Below are positions 27,573 to 28,422 of a DNA stretch of 28,422 bases, piece after piece (positions within the stretch are counted from its first letter, which is position 1; each line of letters opens with the position of its first letter). The position numbers and the translations under genes were made by a program. The notes beneath the pieces were generated by a model. It was not told the origin of the DNA. It did not search any database and saw only the letters and a program-made list of their open reading frames with translations. Origin of the DNA: a virus; IMG/VR virus record IMGVR_UViG_3300000553_000254, positions 1-28,422 of that record; one strand, written 5' to 3'.

Positions 27573-28422
27573 ATGGCAGATCAAACGGTCAATCAATTTT
27601 TAACAGCAACTCTTCCTTTAGCAGCTAATACTATTATTCCAATAGTACCTCCTGCAAATTACGGAAATCAACCTTCTAGCCCTCAAGCTATGCAGACTCC
27701 GCTATCATCAATCCTTACAGATTCAGGATGGCAAAATATGGTTGGGTTTTCATGGATGTCAACTCCTCCTCAATATAGAGTTATAGGTAGGACAATGTAT
27801 TTTAGAGGTTCTTTAGTAGTTCCTTTGAATACAGGAAGTACAACTCCTACATCTTATTCAAGTGAGTCTTCATATTCTAATTCTTTTTATGTAACACCTG
27901 CTCAAGGTGGTGTTGCTGGAGCTAATGCTGGAGTAGTTGTTAATGGAAATGGAAATGTTACTTTCAATTTAGGAAGTCCTGTTTTACAATCAGCTGACAT
28001 TTCTGCAGGAAATCTTCCTGATACCGTTTATACAATGAAAGGTATTGGATTAAGACGCGTTGCTGCAAATGCTACTTCTGGAAATGGATGTCTAGTATAT
28101 AGTGGATACTATTCTGTAATTATCTCTACAACTGGTACTTTGATTTTACAAACGTTCTTAGATCTTGAAAATGGTGGTGGTGTATTACCTGATAGTAGTT
28201 TCTTAGGTACTTCTGCATTAAGATTTGTCAATTCTAAAGTAACTACTGGAGATCACGCTATAGACTATAGAATTATCAATTCAAATGGTTCTTTACATGG
28301 TGCTACTTCAGGTTCACAAACAATTATTGTTCCTGAAGCATCTACTAACCCAACTCATAGTGTTACATTAGATGCAATGGATCCTACAACTATTGGTGGA
28401 TTTAATATTGATATCAATGGTT
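27573..28422 (+). CDS. Tail-fibre-like protein, C-terminus beyond window
   Basis: ATG at 27573 after leader TCTAAAAACTATATAAC, open for 283 codons to the right edge. The product starts MADQTVNQFLTATLPLAANT followed by an IVPP turn. It has the fibre-type phrase DSGWQNMVGFSWMSTPPQYR, then RVIGRTMYFRGSLVVPLN (the R.iG.tvyfrGsl pattern typical of phage fibre domains). Ser/Thr/Asn-rich beta strands follow without Cys clusters, unlike its left neighbours. It is probably a receptor-binding or fibre shaft domain. Function is inferred from composition and position in the fibre cluster. Confidence 0.75.
   Translation, partial: MADQTVNQFLTATLPLAANTIIPIVPPANYGNQPSSPQAMQTPLSSILTDSGWQNMVGFSWMSTPPQYRVIGRTMYFRGSLVVPLNTGSTTPTSYSSESSYSNSFYVTPAQGGVAGANAGVVVNGNGNVTFNLGSPVLQSADISAGNLPDTVYTMKGIGLRRVAANATSGNGCLVYSGYYSVIISTTGTLILQTFLDLENGGGVLPDSSFLGTSALRFVNSKVTTGDHAIDYRIINSNGSLHGATSGSQTIIVPEASTNPTHSVTLDAMDPTTIGGFNIDING

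Noticed and set aside
1-28422. CRISPR array, integrase, attachment sites or insertion sequences
   Set aside because: No regularly spaced direct repeats, no recombinase or transposase motifs and no terminal inverted repeats were seen; the only tandem repeats are inside a tail protein and are strongly diverged.
3420-28422. Alternative genetic code (TAG or TGA reassigned, known in some crAss-like phages)
   Set aside because: All large genes, including terL, portal and capsid, are complete with standard stops, and TAG/TGA do not interrupt them.

Overview
This is part of a virulent-type tailed bacteriophage genome. The virion genes (terminase, portal, scaffold candidate, major capsid protein, neck and fibre proteins) fill the right 25 kb. 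No integrase, repressor-integrase pair or cellular housekeeping gene is seen. A Bacteroidota host is suggested by several features: AT-rich DNA, almost no Shine-Dalgarno sequences (starts are preceded by A-rich leaders such as CTAAACCAAC or AAAACA), and several TAnnTTTG boxes in front of plus-strand transcription units. The set of an SSB-like protein, ThyX, an HU/IHF-like protein, a PD-(D/E)XK nuclease, a 732-aa TerL, a 920-aa portal and a 538-aa capsid protein fits a crAss-like phage (Crassvirales) or a close relative. This placement rests on gene order, gene lengths and recognisable motifs, because no database search could be run. The standard genetic code appears to be used.

Layout. Positions 1-2,870 hold small genes on the minus strand: a partial conserved phage gene at the edge, one or two tiny membrane peptides, a 75-aa protein, two proteins with the same acidic C-terminal tail (one ends like an SSB), and an 85-aa helical protein. 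Most of the larger ones are single-gene units with their own terminator hairpin. Four intergenic spots carry one composite element that reads GCCCCCGtC, then 8-9 nt, then GATA on the minus strand. From 2,868 to 3,419 there is a gene-free divergent control region with a GC-rich island, a hairpin-rich 65-nt element and a diverged copy of a palindromic sequence also found at 1,664-1,689.

From 3,420 to the right edge everything is on the plus strand. First come small virion-like and membrane proteins, then ThyX and a PGRP/amidase-2 endolysin. Next is a tightly overlapping cluster (winged-helix-like protein, HU/IHF-like protein, Cys-rich protein, PD-(D/E)XK nuclease, 172-aa protein, TerL) leading into portal, scaffold candidate and capsid. 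After a strong terminator come a decoration/fibre-like protein, a structured intergenic element, a 338-aa conserved-looking protein, small proteins including a 40-aa Lys-rich peptide, and a neck/connector candidate. The end holds large beta-rich, Cys-rich tail or fibre proteins, and the last fibre gene runs off the edge.

Inference on how the parts work together: the minus-strand block is probably the early/replication side, using the GCCCCCGtC-GATA element as a phage-specific promoter or operator. The plus-strand block is probably the late side, using host-type TAnnTTTG promoters. The two promoter grammars do not appear to mix. That is the most interesting system-level observation in the window.
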